Assembly (NCBI RefSeq): GCF_016805985.1
Contig: NZ_CP017661.1
Span: forward strand, 3,038,001 to 3,102,000
Length of the DNA stretch: 64,000 nucleotides
Source of the DNA: Microbacterium sp. JZ31
GTDB taxonomy: Bacteria; Actinomycetota; Actinomycetes; Actinomycetales; Microbacteriaceae
Reading direction: 5' to 3'
Position numbers and translations under genes: made by a program. The notes beneath the pieces are model-generated. The model worked only from the letters and a program-made list of their open reading frames with translations. It was not told the origin of the DNA and did no database searches. This document shows positions 45,084-53,536 of the stretch, piece by piece (positions within the stretch are counted from its first letter, which is position 1; every line of letters begins with the position of its first letter).

Positions 45084-45671
45084 TCAGTCGACGGTCTGCG
45101 TGGCGACGAAGGGGAGGTCGCCCAGGTCGATGGCGGCGTTCTGGGCGTCGTTGTCGCCGGCGCCGGCGTCCTCGAACGTCACGGTCACCGTGACGGGGAT
45201 CGAGTAGGTGCCGGCGCCGTCGAATGCGTAGCCGTCCGTCGCCGCGGTGAGAGCCGCGCCCGTCGGCACGGTGGCGCGGGCGATGTCGGCGGTGAAGTCG
45301 AAGGAGAACTGGTCGAGGATGTCGGCCGCGTCGACGCCGGCGGGCAGCGCCGAGGTCACGGTGTCCTGCGCCTGCTCGGCCACCGCGGCCTTCAGCGCCG
45401 CCGTGTCCAGCGTGATGAGGCCCGCGATGTTCTCACCGGAGGTCTCGAGCTTGAGGGTCGCCTCGTAGGTCGCCTCGTCGCCGGGCACCCAGCGCTCGAT
45501 CCGATCCGTGCCCCAGGTGCCGTCCGCGGCCGTCAGCGCGAGCTGGCCCGCGTTGACCGCCACGCCGTCGAGGTCGGCCGAGTCGTTCCAGTAGGCGAGC
45601 GATCCGACGCCGCCGAGGAGGAGGACGATTCCGGCGGCGGCCGCGATCGAGCCCTTTGCAAACTTGTTCAC
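45084..45671 (-). CDS. Alternate-type signal peptide protein (TasA/camelysin-like)
   Basis: A 195-residue exported protein. VNKFAKGSIAAAAGIVLLLGG leads to SLAYWNDSADLDG, the strongest match in the cluster to the alternate signal peptides of actinobacterial SipW substrates. The mature chain is beta-rich, lacks cysteine and ends in a conserved-looking strand TYSIPVTVTVTFEDAGAGD. By resemblance it could form or seed extracellular fibres. GTG 45671 is supported by GGAGA 8 bp upstream. First gene of the surface operon; its promoter region holds several palindromes. Confidence 0.83.
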   Translation of the reverse strand: MNKFAKGSIAAAAGIVLLLGGVGSLAYWNDSADLDGVAVNAGQLALTAADGTWGTDRIERWVPGDEATYEATLKLETSGENIAGLITLDTAALKAAVAEQAQDTVTSALPAGVDAADILDQFSFDFTADIARATVPTGAALTAATDGYAFDGAGTYSIPVTVTVTFEDAGAGDNDAQNAAIDLGDLPFVATQTVD

Positions 45672-46017
45672 GAGGTTCTCCAGTGAGGTGGGGAGCGAGA
45701 CGAAAATGCGCACCACGAACACGCCGCGGGACGACGGCGTGTGCGTGGTGGCGTCGGCGTCGCTCGCTTCGGGTTCGAGCGCGCCGTCGCGGCGGTGGCC
45801 TCGACTCTGGGCAGCCTCCGCCAGGTCATGAACATACGGATGAATACTTAGGCGAGGGTCAAGTTCGTCCTAAGGACTGCTTTGGATTTGTCCCCCGAAT
45901 GGGGGACAAGCCTTGTCCCCCATTCGGGGACGGACGGTATCCGGGTATCTCCCGCTCAACGGGACGTCACGCCGCGCGCGGCCCACCGCGGCGGCGGGTC
46001 GACGCGCCGCCCGCGCC
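45672..46017. promoter_or_regulatory. 346-bp control region of the surface-protein operon
   Basis: No gene is visible here. Read toward the operon (minus strand) it contains, in order, a double palindrome (45888-45931), the near-palindrome GTCCTAAGGAC (45867-45877), TTGACC as a possible -35 and an AT-richer stretch with TATGTT as a possible -10, though the spacing of about 20 bp is not ideal. The density of palindromes suggests regulated expression. The stretch next to 46018 shows nothing else. Confidence 0.5.
45888..45931. repeat. Two adjacent GTCCCC palindromes (operator or terminator)
   Basis: TTGTCCCCC-gaat-GGGGGACAA (45888-45909 with 9-bp perfect arms) is followed three bases later by TTGTCCCCC-att-c-GGGGAC (45913-45931). 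The two share TTGTCCCCC in direct orientation 25 bp apart, close to two and a half helical turns. They lie downstream of the hydrolase stop at 46018 and upstream of the surface operon, so they could end one transcript or control the other. Confidence 0.7.
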
Positions 46018-47106
46018 CTATCCGAACAGCGGGTGCTCGGGCTCGTACGCGAACGCCTCTCCCACGATCTCAGGGTCGACGTCGGCGAGCGCGGCCGGCG
46101 TCCAGCGCGGGGAGCGATCCTTGTCGACGAGCTGCGCGCGGATGCCCTCGACCATGTCGGGCTGCGTCTGCATGAACCAGGACACGAGGGCGAACTCCTG
46201 CGAGAGCGCGTCGCGCAGCCCGCGCATCACCCGCGAGGAGCGGATCGCCGCGAGCGTCACGCTGAGCGCGACGGGCGAGCGCTCGGCGAGGGCGGCGAGC
46301 GCCGTCGCCGGGCTCACCTCCTCCCCCGCGGCGACGCCGGACGCCTCGAGCGCCCGCAGCCGGTCGACGATCTCCGTGACGGTGTCGGCCGAGAAGGCGT
46401 CGTCGATCCAGCCCTGCGCCCGCTCGATCGGGCCCGGCTCGAGCGTCTCGTCGAACAGCAGGATGAGCTCGGTCGGCGTCGACGGGTCCGCGCGGGTCGT
46501 GAGAGCCTCGCGGATCGACGGCAGGCGCGAGGCCGGTGCGAAGTGATCCGCGAACCCCGCGTGGATGGCATCCGCCGGTCCCATCACCCAGCTCGTCAGC
46601 GCGAGGAACTCGCCGATCCGTCCGGGTGCGTGTCCGAGCAGCCACGATCCGCCCGCGTCGGGCGTGAACCCGATGCGCGTCTCGGGCATCGCCAGCTTGG
46701 ACGTCTCGGTGACGATCCGGACGTGCGCGTGCCCGGCGATCCCGATCCCGCCGCCCATCGTGACGCCGTCGGCGAAGACCACGATCGGCTTGGGGTACTC
46801 GTCGATGTACGCGTTCAGGGAGTACTCGTCGCGGAAGAACGGCTCCGCCTCCACGACCAGTCCCCGCGAGATCGCCTCGTACAGGCGACGGATGTCGCCG
46901 CCCGCGCTGAAGCCCCGCTCGCCGGTGGCGTCGAACAGCACGACCTGCACATCCGGATCCGTCACCCAGGCGTCGAGCACGCCCCGGATCGCCTGGAGCA
47001 TGCTGCGCTCGAGTGCGTTGATCGCCTCCGGCCTGTCGATCGTGATGGTGCCGAGACCGCCCTCTCGGCGGGCGAGGATGCGGGGATCCGACGTCGGGAA
47101 GGTCAC
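46018..47106 (-). CDS. 3-hydroxyisobutyryl-CoA hydrolase (crotonase family)
   Basis: A 362-residue crotonase-fold enzyme. LGTITIDRPEAINALERSML opens the fold, FSAGGDIRRLYEA is the first oxyanion segment and GVTMGGGIGIAGHAHVRI the second; MPETRIGFTPDAGGSWLL carries the Glu and Asp found in HIBYL-CoA hydrolases, and the chain is about 100 residues longer than enoyl-CoA hydratases, as in that group. It hydrolyses 3-hydroxyisobutyryl-CoA in valine breakdown. TACGGT at 47118-47113 lies seven bases before the GTG (leaderless). Confidence 0.88.
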   Translation of the reverse strand: MTFPTSDPRILARREGGLGTITIDRPEAINALERSMLQAIRGVLDAWVTDPDVQVVLFDATGERGFSAGGDIRRLYEAISRGLVVEAEPFFRDEYSLNAYIDEYPKPIVVFADGVTMGGGIGIAGHAHVRIVTETSKLAMPETRIGFTPDAGGSWLLGHAPGRIGEFLALTSWVMGPADAIHAGFADHFAPASRLPSIREALTTRADPSTPTELILLFDETLEPGPIERAQGWIDDAFSADTVTEIVDRLRALEASGVAAGEEVSPATALAALAERSPVALSVTLAAIRSSRVMRGLRDALSQEFALVSWFMQTQPDMVEGIRAQLVDKDRSPRWTPAALADVDPEIVGEAFAYEPEHPLFG

Positions 47107-47273
47107 GGGTCCACCGTAACGCCGGTGCGCACGCGGCCCCCTCGGCGCGTCGGGATCGGGGAGCGGACGGTCGGGATCCCCATGTTCTGCGGGATGTCCG
47201 CCAAGATAGGTGGGATGACGCGGCGCACTGACGCCCGCGTCGCACAGACTTTTTCACCCACGAGAGGGAGCGG

Positions 47274-49103
47274 ATGACCGACGGCAAGGTGCTGGAGTTC
47301 CGCGGGGTCACCAAGATCTTCGGTGACGTGGCCGCGGTGTCCGACTTCACCGCGCGCGTCGAGCCCGGTGTCGTCACCGGCTTCGTCGGCCCGAACGGCG
47401 CGGGCAAGTCGACGACCCTGCGCATCCTGCTCGGCGACATCGCTCCCACGCAGGGAACGGCGTTGATCGGCGGTGTGCCATACAAGAGGCTGTCGCAGCC
47501 CCGCCGCGAGGTGGGCGCGCTGCTCGAGAACCAGCAGTACCGCCCGCGCCGCACGGCCGAGCGCCACCTGATCGCGACCGCGCGGGCGATCGGCGTGCCC
47601 GCCTCGCGTGTGACCGAGGTGCTGGAGGTCGTGGGGCTGGGCGCCGTGGGCGGCATGCGCATCGGCGGCTTCTCGCTCGGCATGCGTCAGCGCCTGGGCG
47701 TGGCGGAGGCGCTGCTGGGCGACCCCGGCGTGCTGATCTTCGACGAGCCCGCCAACGGCCTCGACCCGGAGGGCATCCGCTGGATGCGCATGCTGATGCG
47801 CCGCCTCGCCGACGAGGGCCGCACGGTGCTGATGTCGTCGCACGTGCTCAGCGAGGTGCAGCAGGTCGCCGACAACATCCTGATCATCTCGAACGGTCGC
47901 CTGCTGTTCAGCGGCGGCATCGAGCAGCTCGCCGACATCGATGCGGTCGTGGCCGTCGACTCCCCCGACCGCGCCGCGCTGCGCGATGCGCTGCGCGCAC
48001 GGGGCATCGAGTTCGAGCTGCGCCGCTCGGGAATCAACGTCACGGGCGTCACGACCGCCGAGATCGGCGCGCTCGCGGCCGAGGCGGGCGTGCCGCTGTC
48101 GTCGCTCACGCTCAAGCAGCAGAGCCTGGAGGACGTGTTCCTCAAGGTCGTGAGCGGCACGTGGGAGGGCCCCGCCAGCGAAGCGGCGGCGGCCGAGCCG
48201 GACGTCGCCGGCGGGACGGCGGACAACGCGCCGGACGTCGCCGGCGAGACGGCGGACGACGCGCCCTCCGAGGCGGAGGCGTCGGGAAGCGAGCCGACGC
48301 CGACGGATGCGCCGGCCGAGGGGCAGCCGGAGGAGGCGTCCCAGGCGCAGGCGGACTACACGCCCACCCAGGCGGACGTGGCGGTCGATCGCGCGGAGGC
48401 CTCCCCGGACGCCGAAGCGGACCAGCCCGGGGCGGGCGAGGCCCAGGCCGAGACGGTCGACGAGCTGCCGTTCGCGCCCACGACCGTGGACGCCGTGGTC
48501 GTCGACCGGCAGACGCTCTCGGAGCAGCCGAAGACTCCGGCCCCGTCGTACGGCGATCCGCTCGCCTTCCTGACCCGGCCGCTGTCCGAGATCGAGAAGG
48601 ACGTCGTGGCGGCCGAGACCGAGCTCATCGCCGCGTCGCCCGAGGGCGAGCAGCCCACGCCCGGCTGGGTGCCCGCGCCCGAGTACATCCCCTCCCCGCG
48701 CGAGGAGGACGCCGACGACCCCGATCGGCTCGAGGCCCCCGACTCGGTCGTCGACCTGCCGGACGGCGACGACCGCACGGATGTCGCGGCCGACGGACTG
48801 CCCGGGTCGGCCGCGCTGACCGAGCAGCTGCACTCCTCGGACGACGGCGTCTCGTCCACTGCGGGCTTCGCCGCGGTCGGCGTGGGCGTCGCCGCGTCGC
48901 CCGAGGCGGAGGACGCGTCGGACGACGACGCGGCGGGCGGCGAGGCCCCCGACGCCGACTCGGCCGAGCCCGAGCACGAGGCGGACGCGAGCGCCGAGGG
49001 CGAAGCGCCCGGGCACGACGGCGAGCACCACGAGCAGCACGAGCAGTACGAGGGCGAGCACCACGAGCACCACGAGCACTCTCCCGACGAGCACCGCGGC
49101 TGA
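47274..49103 (+). CDS. ABC transporter ATPase with long acidic, His-rich C-terminal tail
   Basis: A 609-residue protein. Residues 1-300 are a complete ABC ATPase of the DrrA/CcmA type: Walker A GPNGAGKST (39-47), Q-loop ENQQYRPRRT, signature SLGMRQRLGVAEAL, Walker B VLIFDEPANGLD, switch MSSHVL and a C-terminal regulatory domain ending LEDVFLKVVSGTWEG. About 300 residues follow that are rich in Ala, Glu, Asp and Pro and look disordered; the last 30 contain ten His (GEHHEQHEQ, GEHHEHHEH). Such a tail is not usual for this family. No permease gene is adjacent. GAGAGGGAG lies just upstream of the ATG; ATAGGT at 47206-47211 may be the -10. Confidence 0.88.
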   Translation: MTDGKVLEFRGVTKIFGDVAAVSDFTARVEPGVVTGFVGPNGAGKSTTLRILLGDIAPTQGTALIGGVPYKRLSQPRREVGALLENQQYRPRRTAERHLIATARAIGVPASRVTEVLEVVGLGAVGGMRIGGFSLGMRQRLGVAEALLGDPGVLIFDEPANGLDPEGIRWMRMLMRRLADEGRTVLMSSHVLSEVQQVADNILIISNGRLLFSGGIEQLADIDAVVAVDSPDRAALRDALRARGIEFELRRSGINVTGVTTAEIGALAAEAGVPLSSLTLKQQSLEDVFLKVVSGTWEGPASEAAAAEPDVAGGTADNAPDVAGETADDAPSEAEASGSEPTPTDAPAEGQPEEASQAQADYTPTQADVAVDRAEASPDAEADQPGAGEAQAETVDELPFAPTTVDAVVVDRQTLSEQPKTPAPSYGDPLAFLTRPLSEIEKDVVAAETELIAASPEGEQPTPGWVPAPEYIPSPREEDADDPDRLEAPDSVVDLPDGDDRTDVAADGLPGSAALTEQLHSSDDGVSSTAGFAAVGVGVAASPEAEDASDDDAAGGEAPDADSAEPEHEADASAEGEAPGHDGEHHEQHEQYEGEHHEHHEHSPDEHRG

Positions 49104-49115
49104 CCCCGCGTCGAA

Positions 49116-49145
49116 GAAGAGCCCGGCCGATCGGCCGGGCTCTTC
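49116..49145. terminator. Bidirectional terminator hairpin
   Basis: GAAGAGCCCGGCC and GGCCGGGCTCTTC form a perfect 13-bp stem around a 4-nt loop, followed on the plus strand by TCGTCTC. It lies between the convergent ABC ATPase and small hypothetical genes, 13 bp from the first stop. Confidence 0.8.
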
Positions 49146-49150
49146 TCGTC

Positions 49151-49528
49151 TCAGGCCTCGACTTCGCCGTTCTCGAGGCGCAGCGCCTTCGCGAGCGCGT
49201 GCCCGTGGCGGGTCGACAGGATCAGGCGCGTGAAGCGCGCATCGCCGTCGAGGTCGATCACGACCCCCGGCCGGCCGTGGCGGATCGCGACGAAGTCGTC
49301 GCCCTGCGCCGAGCGCCACGTGCCGAGCGAGAGCAGGCGAGGCAGCTGGGTGCCGGGCGCGCGCACGCCGCGCACCCAGGTGAGCGGATCGTCCGTCAGC
49401 TGCAGCCTCGTGATCGCCGCGCGTTCGATCCGGATGTCCCCGCGCCGCCCCGCCAGCAGTCGCTCGACCCGCGTGAGCACGATCTCCAGCTGACGCGTGT
49501 CGAGAAGCAGAGTCACCATAGATTCCAT
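49151..49528 (-). CDS. Conserved-looking hypothetical protein, 125 aa
   Basis: A small soluble protein without signal peptide or membrane segment. Alternating strands (VTLLLDTRQLEIVL, DIRIERAAITRLQL, PGVVIDLDGDARFTRLIL) and a terminal helix (HGHALAKALRLENG) resemble a small PH-like or bacterial-PH barrel, but this is an impression only. No catalytic residues stand out. ATG 49528 gives MESMV; ATG 49519 three codons later is equally possible. The gene is divergent from fbiC with an 87-bp gap. Confidence 0.6.
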   Translation of the reverse strand: MESMVTLLLDTRQLEIVLTRVERLLAGRRGDIRIERAAITRLQLTDDPLTWVRGVRAPGTQLPRLLSLGTWRSAQGDDFVAIRHGRPGVVIDLDGDARFTRLILSTRHGHALAKALRLENGEVEA

Positions 49529-49615
49529 CCTGCCGTCCGCGTCGCGTGATCCACCTCACAGGAGAGCAACGATCGGGCGGCCCCCCCGACGCCGTCGCGG
49601 TGCGAGACTGAGTCG

Positions 49616-52039
49616 GTGACCCTGCTCGATCCGGATCTGACCACACTGGAGTCGGCTCTCGCCCGTGCCGAGGCCGGCGGGCGGATCGGCGTCGACGAGG
49701 CCGAGGTGCTGCTCGCGGCGACGGACGACGCGCTGGAGCGGCTGCTCGACGCCGCCGCGCGCGTGCGGGACCTGGGGCTCGAGGCGATCGGCCGCCCCGG
49801 CGTCATGACATACTCGCGCAAGGTCTTCATCCCCCTCACGACGCTCTGCCGTGACCGGTGCCACTACTGCATCTTCGTCGACACCCCGGGACAGCTGCTC
49901 AAGCAGCACAAGCCCACCTACATGTCCCGCGAGCAGGTGCTGGCGGTCGCGCGGCAGGGCCAGGCCCTCGGCTGCAAGGAGGCGCTGCTCACGCTCGGCG
50001 ACCGGCCGGAGGACCGCTGGCCCGAGGCCCGCGCCTGGCTGGACGAGCACGGGTACGGCTCGACGCTCGAGTACGTGGCCGACATGGCGCGCGCGATCGC
50101 CGCGGAGACGGGCCTGCTTCCCCACCTCAACCCGGGCATCATGACCGCCGACGAGCTGGCGATGCTGCGCCCGGTGGCGCCGTCGATGGGCGTCATGCTC
50201 GAGACCACGTCGCGCCGGCTCTACGAGGAGCCGGGACAGGTGCACTACGGATCGCCCGACAAGGATCCCGACGTGCGGCTGCGGCTGCTCGAGGACGCGG
50301 GGCGTGCGCGCGTGCCGTTCACCACGGGCATCCTCGTGGGCATCGGCGAGACCCTGCGCGATCGCGCCGAGTCGCTCGTCGCACTGCGGGAGATCCAGGA
50401 TCGGCACGGCCACCTGCAGGAGGTGATCGTGCAGAACTTCCGCGCCAAGCCGCGCACGGCGATGCAGGACGCGCCCGACGCCGACCTCACGGAGTACATC
50501 GCGGCGGTCGCGGTCGCACGGCTCGTGATGGGCCCGGGCATGCGCATCCAGGTGCCGCCGAACCTGTCCGACCCGCAGGAGTTCGGCCTGCTCGTGCGCG
50601 CGGGTGCCGACGACTGGGGCGGCGTGTCACCCCTCACCGCCGACCACGTGAATCCCGAGCGGCCGTGGCCCCATCTCGACGACCTGGCGCGCTTCACGGC
50701 CGACGCCGGGTTCAGGCTGCGCGAGCGGCTGACCGCGCACCCGCCGTACGTGACCGATGCGTGGCTGGATCCGGCGATCCGGACGGCGACATATGCACTC
50801 GCGGGGCCCGACGGGCTGGCCGTCGTCTCCGACGAAGGGGCGGTGATCACCCCGGTCGCCGAGCGGAGCGGGGAACGAGCCGAGCCGGCGGCGCCCAGCG
50901 CCGCCTCGGCCTTCACCCGCCTTCTCAGCCGCGCGGCATCCGATCCGGCCTCGCTCGAGGACGGCGAGTGGGAGCTGCTGCTGCGTGCGGAGGAACGCGA
51001 GGTCGACGCCCTCGCCGCGACCGCCGACGACGTGCGGCGGTACACCGTGGGCGAGGCGCTCACGATCGTCGCGAACCGCAACGTCGCGTCGACGCACTTC
51101 CGACGCGCGCCCTCCAGCGAGCCCGACACGTACGACCTCGCGACCCTCGCGGACATCGCACGCGACGCGGTCGGGCTCGGCCTCACGGAGATCTGCGTGC
51201 AGGGCCTGCTTCCCGTGACCGAGGACGCCGCGTCGTACCTCGACATCGCCCGCAGCATCAAGCATGCCGCTCCGGGCATGCACCTGCACGCGTTCCGTCC
51301 CCAGGATGTCGCCGACCTCGCCGACCGCTCCGGGCTCGGCCTCGCCGGCGCACTGGCGGCCATGCGGGAGGCGGGAGTCGACACCGTCCCGGGCACGGGC
51401 GTCAAGGTGCTGAGCGAGCGCGTGCGCGCGCGGATCGCCCCGGGCGACCTCGAGATCGACAGGTGGCGCGAGAACATCACGGCGGCCCACCGCGCCGGGT
51501 TCCGGTCGACCTCCGTCCTGTTCTACGGACACGTCGAGACGGCCGCCGAGCGGATCGCGCACCTGCGCGAGCTCCTCGGGATCCAGCGCACCACCAGGGG
51601 GTTCACGGAGTTCGTGCCGATCCCGCTGCCCGAGGCGCTCGGCGGCGGCGTACCGCTCGTCCCACAGCGTGCTCCGCTCGACGAGCACCGGGCGATGGTC
51701 GCGGTGTCGCGCCTGATGCTGTCGGGCGTCATCTCGCACATCCAGATCCCGTGGACCCGGCACGGCGTGCCGACCTCGATCGAGCTGCTGCGCTCGGGCG
51801 GCGACGACCTCGGCGGCACGCTGCTCGACGGTCGCATCCTGCCCGGCGCCGGCGTCGAGCGCGGAGCCGAGCTGCCGCTCCCCCAGGCGCGGGAGATCGC
51901 GCGCGGCCTGTTCCGCCCGTTCCGTCAGCGCTCCACGACCTACGGCGACGTGCCAGCGCGCAGCGGGATGACGGCCATCCGCACGACCGGGAGCCGCGGA
52001 TCCGCAGGGATCGGCGAGACCGAAGGGGAATCCGGATGA
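49616..52039 (+). CDS. fbiC: FO synthase FbiC (CofG-CofH fusion) with CofH cysteine motif missing
   Basis: An 807-residue protein aligned along its whole length with FbiC, which makes the deazaflavin chromophore FO from tyrosine and a ribityl-pyrimidine using two radical-SAM halves. The CofG half is intact: CRDRCHYC at residues 78-85, TLGDRPEDRW, HLNPGIM, ETTSRRL, VQNFRAK, GPGMRIQVPPNL, GGVSPLTPDHVNPERPW-like segment. The CofH half keeps NRNV, EICVQG, HAFRPQDV, DTVPGTG, STSVLFYGHVE, GFTEFVPIPL and ISHIQIPW, but where C-x(3)-C-x(2)-C should follow NRN it reads VASTHFRRAPSSEPDTY, about nine residues short and without cysteine. GTG start; GAGACT at 49604-49609 may be a leaderless -10. Confidence 0.92.
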   Translation: MTLLDPDLTTLESALARAEAGGRIGVDEAEVLLAATDDALERLLDAAARVRDLGLEAIGRPGVMTYSRKVFIPLTTLCRDRCHYCIFVDTPGQLLKQHKPTYMSREQVLAVARQGQALGCKEALLTLGDRPEDRWPEARAWLDEHGYGSTLEYVADMARAIAAETGLLPHLNPGIMTADELAMLRPVAPSMGVMLETTSRRLYEEPGQVHYGSPDKDPDVRLRLLEDAGRARVPFTTGILVGIGETLRDRAESLVALREIQDRHGHLQEVIVQNFRAKPRTAMQDAPDADLTEYIAAVAVARLVMGPGMRIQVPPNLSDPQEFGLLVRAGADDWGGVSPLTADHVNPERPWPHLDDLARFTADAGFRLRERLTAHPPYVTDAWLDPAIRTATYALAGPDGLAVVSDEGAVITPVAERSGERAEPAAPSAASAFTRLLSRAASDPASLEDGEWELLLRAEEREVDALAATADDVRRYTVGEALTIVANRNVASTHFRRAPSSEPDTYDLATLADIARDAVGLGLTEICVQGLLPVTEDAASYLDIARSIKHAAPGMHLHAFRPQDVADLADRSGLGLAGALAAMREAGVDTVPGTGVKVLSERVRARIAPGDLEIDRWRENITAAHRAGFRSTSVLFYGHVETAAERIAHLRELLGIQRTTRGFTEFVPIPLPEALGGGVPLVPQRAPLDEHRAMVAVSRLMLSGVISHIQIPWTRHGVPTSIELLRSGGDDLGGTLLDGRILPGAGVERGAELPLPQAREIARGLFRPFRQRSTTYGDVPARSGMTAIRTTGSRGSAGIGETEGESG

Positions 52040-53517
52040 ATTCGCCTTCGGATCCGCGGATCCCTTCGGACTCGCCGCGGCATGTCGAGGCGGTCATCGT
52101 CGGGGCCGGTTTCGCCGGCATCGCGGCCGCGCTCGCCCTGCGCTCGGAGGGCGTCACGGATTTCGTGATCCTTGAGCGGGCCGACTCCGTCGGCGGCACC
52201 TGGCGGGACAACGTGTATCCCGGCGTCGCATGCGATGTGCCGGCCCACCTGTACGGCCTGTCGAGTCATCCGTGGCCGGAGTGGTCGCGCACGTTCGCTC
52301 CGGGCGCCGAGATCCGCGCCTACCTCGAGCGGATCGTGCGGAACGAGGGGCTCGAGCGCCACCTGCGGCTCGGCACGGCGATGACGGCCGCCGAATGGGC
52401 GGGAGACGCCTGGACGGTCCGCTCGGCCCAGGAGGACTTCCGGGCCTCCTCCCTCGTCCTCGCCGCCGGGCGCCTCACGGAGCCGCTGATTCCCGACATC
52501 CCCGGCCTCGCCGACTTCCCGGGGCCGGTGTTCCACTCGGCGCGCTGGGACGAGCGCATCCGCATCGAAGGGGCGCGCATCGCGGTCGTCGGCACCGGCG
52601 CGAGCGCCGTGCAGCTCACCCCCGAGCTGGCGCGTCGCGGGGCGTACGTGACCCTGTTCCAGCGCACGCCGGCCTGGATCGTGCCGCGGCGCGACCGGGC
52701 CTACTCCCCCGTCGAGCGCACGTCCTGGCGCGACGATCCGGGAGCCCTCGCCGCGCTCCGCGACGAGCTGTACGTCGAGGGCGAGGCGCGTTACGCGTCG
52801 CGCTCGGGCGACCCGGTCGCCGCGGCCGAAGCGCGGGAGCTCTCGCTCGCGCATCTGGCGCGCCAGGTGCCGGATCCCGTCCTGCGCGCCGCGCTCACGC
52901 CCGACTACGCCTTCGGCTGCAAGCGCGTGCTGCTCAGCGACGAGTTCTATCCCGCGATCGCGTCGGGCGCCGTCACGCTCGAGCCCTCGGCCCTCGCGGC
53001 GGTCGACGACGACACGCTGGTCGCCGCGACCGGCGCCCGCCACCGGGCCGACGTCATCGTGCTCGCGACGGGATTCGAGGCCGCGCGACAGCCGTATGCA
53101 CGACTCGTCACCGGAGAGCACGGCCTGACGCTCGACGAGCACTGGTCCGGCGGGATGACATCCGTCGGATCGACGCTCGTGCACGGCTTCCCGAACCTCT
53201 TCGTGCTGAACGGACCCAACGCCTCGCTGGGCCACAACTCCGCCGTGCTCATCATGGAGCACCAGGCGGCTTTCGCCGCGTCGCTGATCTCGGCGCAGCG
53301 TCCCGTGCGCGTCTCGCTCGACGCCGAGGCCGCCTACACGGCCGAGATCGCCGAGCGCGCGGCCGGCACGCCGTGGGTCGTGGGCGGATGCCGCAATTGG
53401 TATACAGATCCCCGATCCGGTCGCCTGACCCTGCTCTGGCCCGGCACCGTCTCCGACTTCCGCGACCGTCTCGCCCGCGTGCGCGACGACATCCTGCATC
53501 CCGCCCTCACGCCATGA
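52036..53517 (+). CDS. Baeyer-Villiger-type flavin monooxygenase
   Basis: A 493-residue FAD/NADPH monooxygenase. The FAD turn is VIVGAGFAGIAAALAL near residue 20, the NADPH turn VVGTGASAVQ, and between them FPGPVFHSARWD exactly fits the type I Baeyer-Villiger fingerprint F-x-G-x(3)-H-x(3)-W-(P/D). GGTWRDNVYPGVACDVPAHLY is a further hallmark. It would insert oxygen next to a ketone to give an ester or lactone. It sits in the F420 operon, its ATG overlapping the fbiC stop (ATGA). A direct role in F420 formation is not known for this family. Confidence 0.88.
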   Translation: MNSPSDPRIPSDSPRHVEAVIVGAGFAGIAAALALRSEGVTDFVILERADSVGGTWRDNVYPGVACDVPAHLYGLSSHPWPEWSRTFAPGAEIRAYLERIVRNEGLERHLRLGTAMTAAEWAGDAWTVRSAQEDFRASSLVLAAGRLTEPLIPDIPGLADFPGPVFHSARWDERIRIEGARIAVVGTGASAVQLTPELARRGAYVTLFQRTPAWIVPRRDRAYSPVERTSWRDDPGALAALRDELYVEGEARYASRSGDPVAAAEARELSLAHLARQVPDPVLRAALTPDYAFGCKRVLLSDEFYPAIASGAVTLEPSALAAVDDDTLVAATGARHRADVIVLATGFEAARQPYARLVTGEHGLTLDEHWSGGMTSVGSTLVHGFPNLFVLNGPNASLGHNSAVLIMEHQAAFAASLISAQRPVRVSLDAEAAYTAEIAERAAGTPWVVGGCRNWYTDPRSGRLTLLWPGTVSDFRDRLARVRDDILHPALTP

Positions 53518-53536
53518 CCCGTTCAAGGAGCACGAC

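Noticed and set aside
47182..47277. Small upstream frame of 31 codons ending in an ATGA overlap with the ABC ATPase gene
   Set aside because: No ribosome site, and the likely transcript start after ATAGGT at 47206-47211 would lie inside it. Kept only as a remote possibility.
51061..51150. Frameshift as explanation of the missing CofH cysteines
   Set aside because: The residues on both sides (NRN before, DTYDL and EICVQG after) are in the same frame, and no cysteine-rich segment appears in the other frames.
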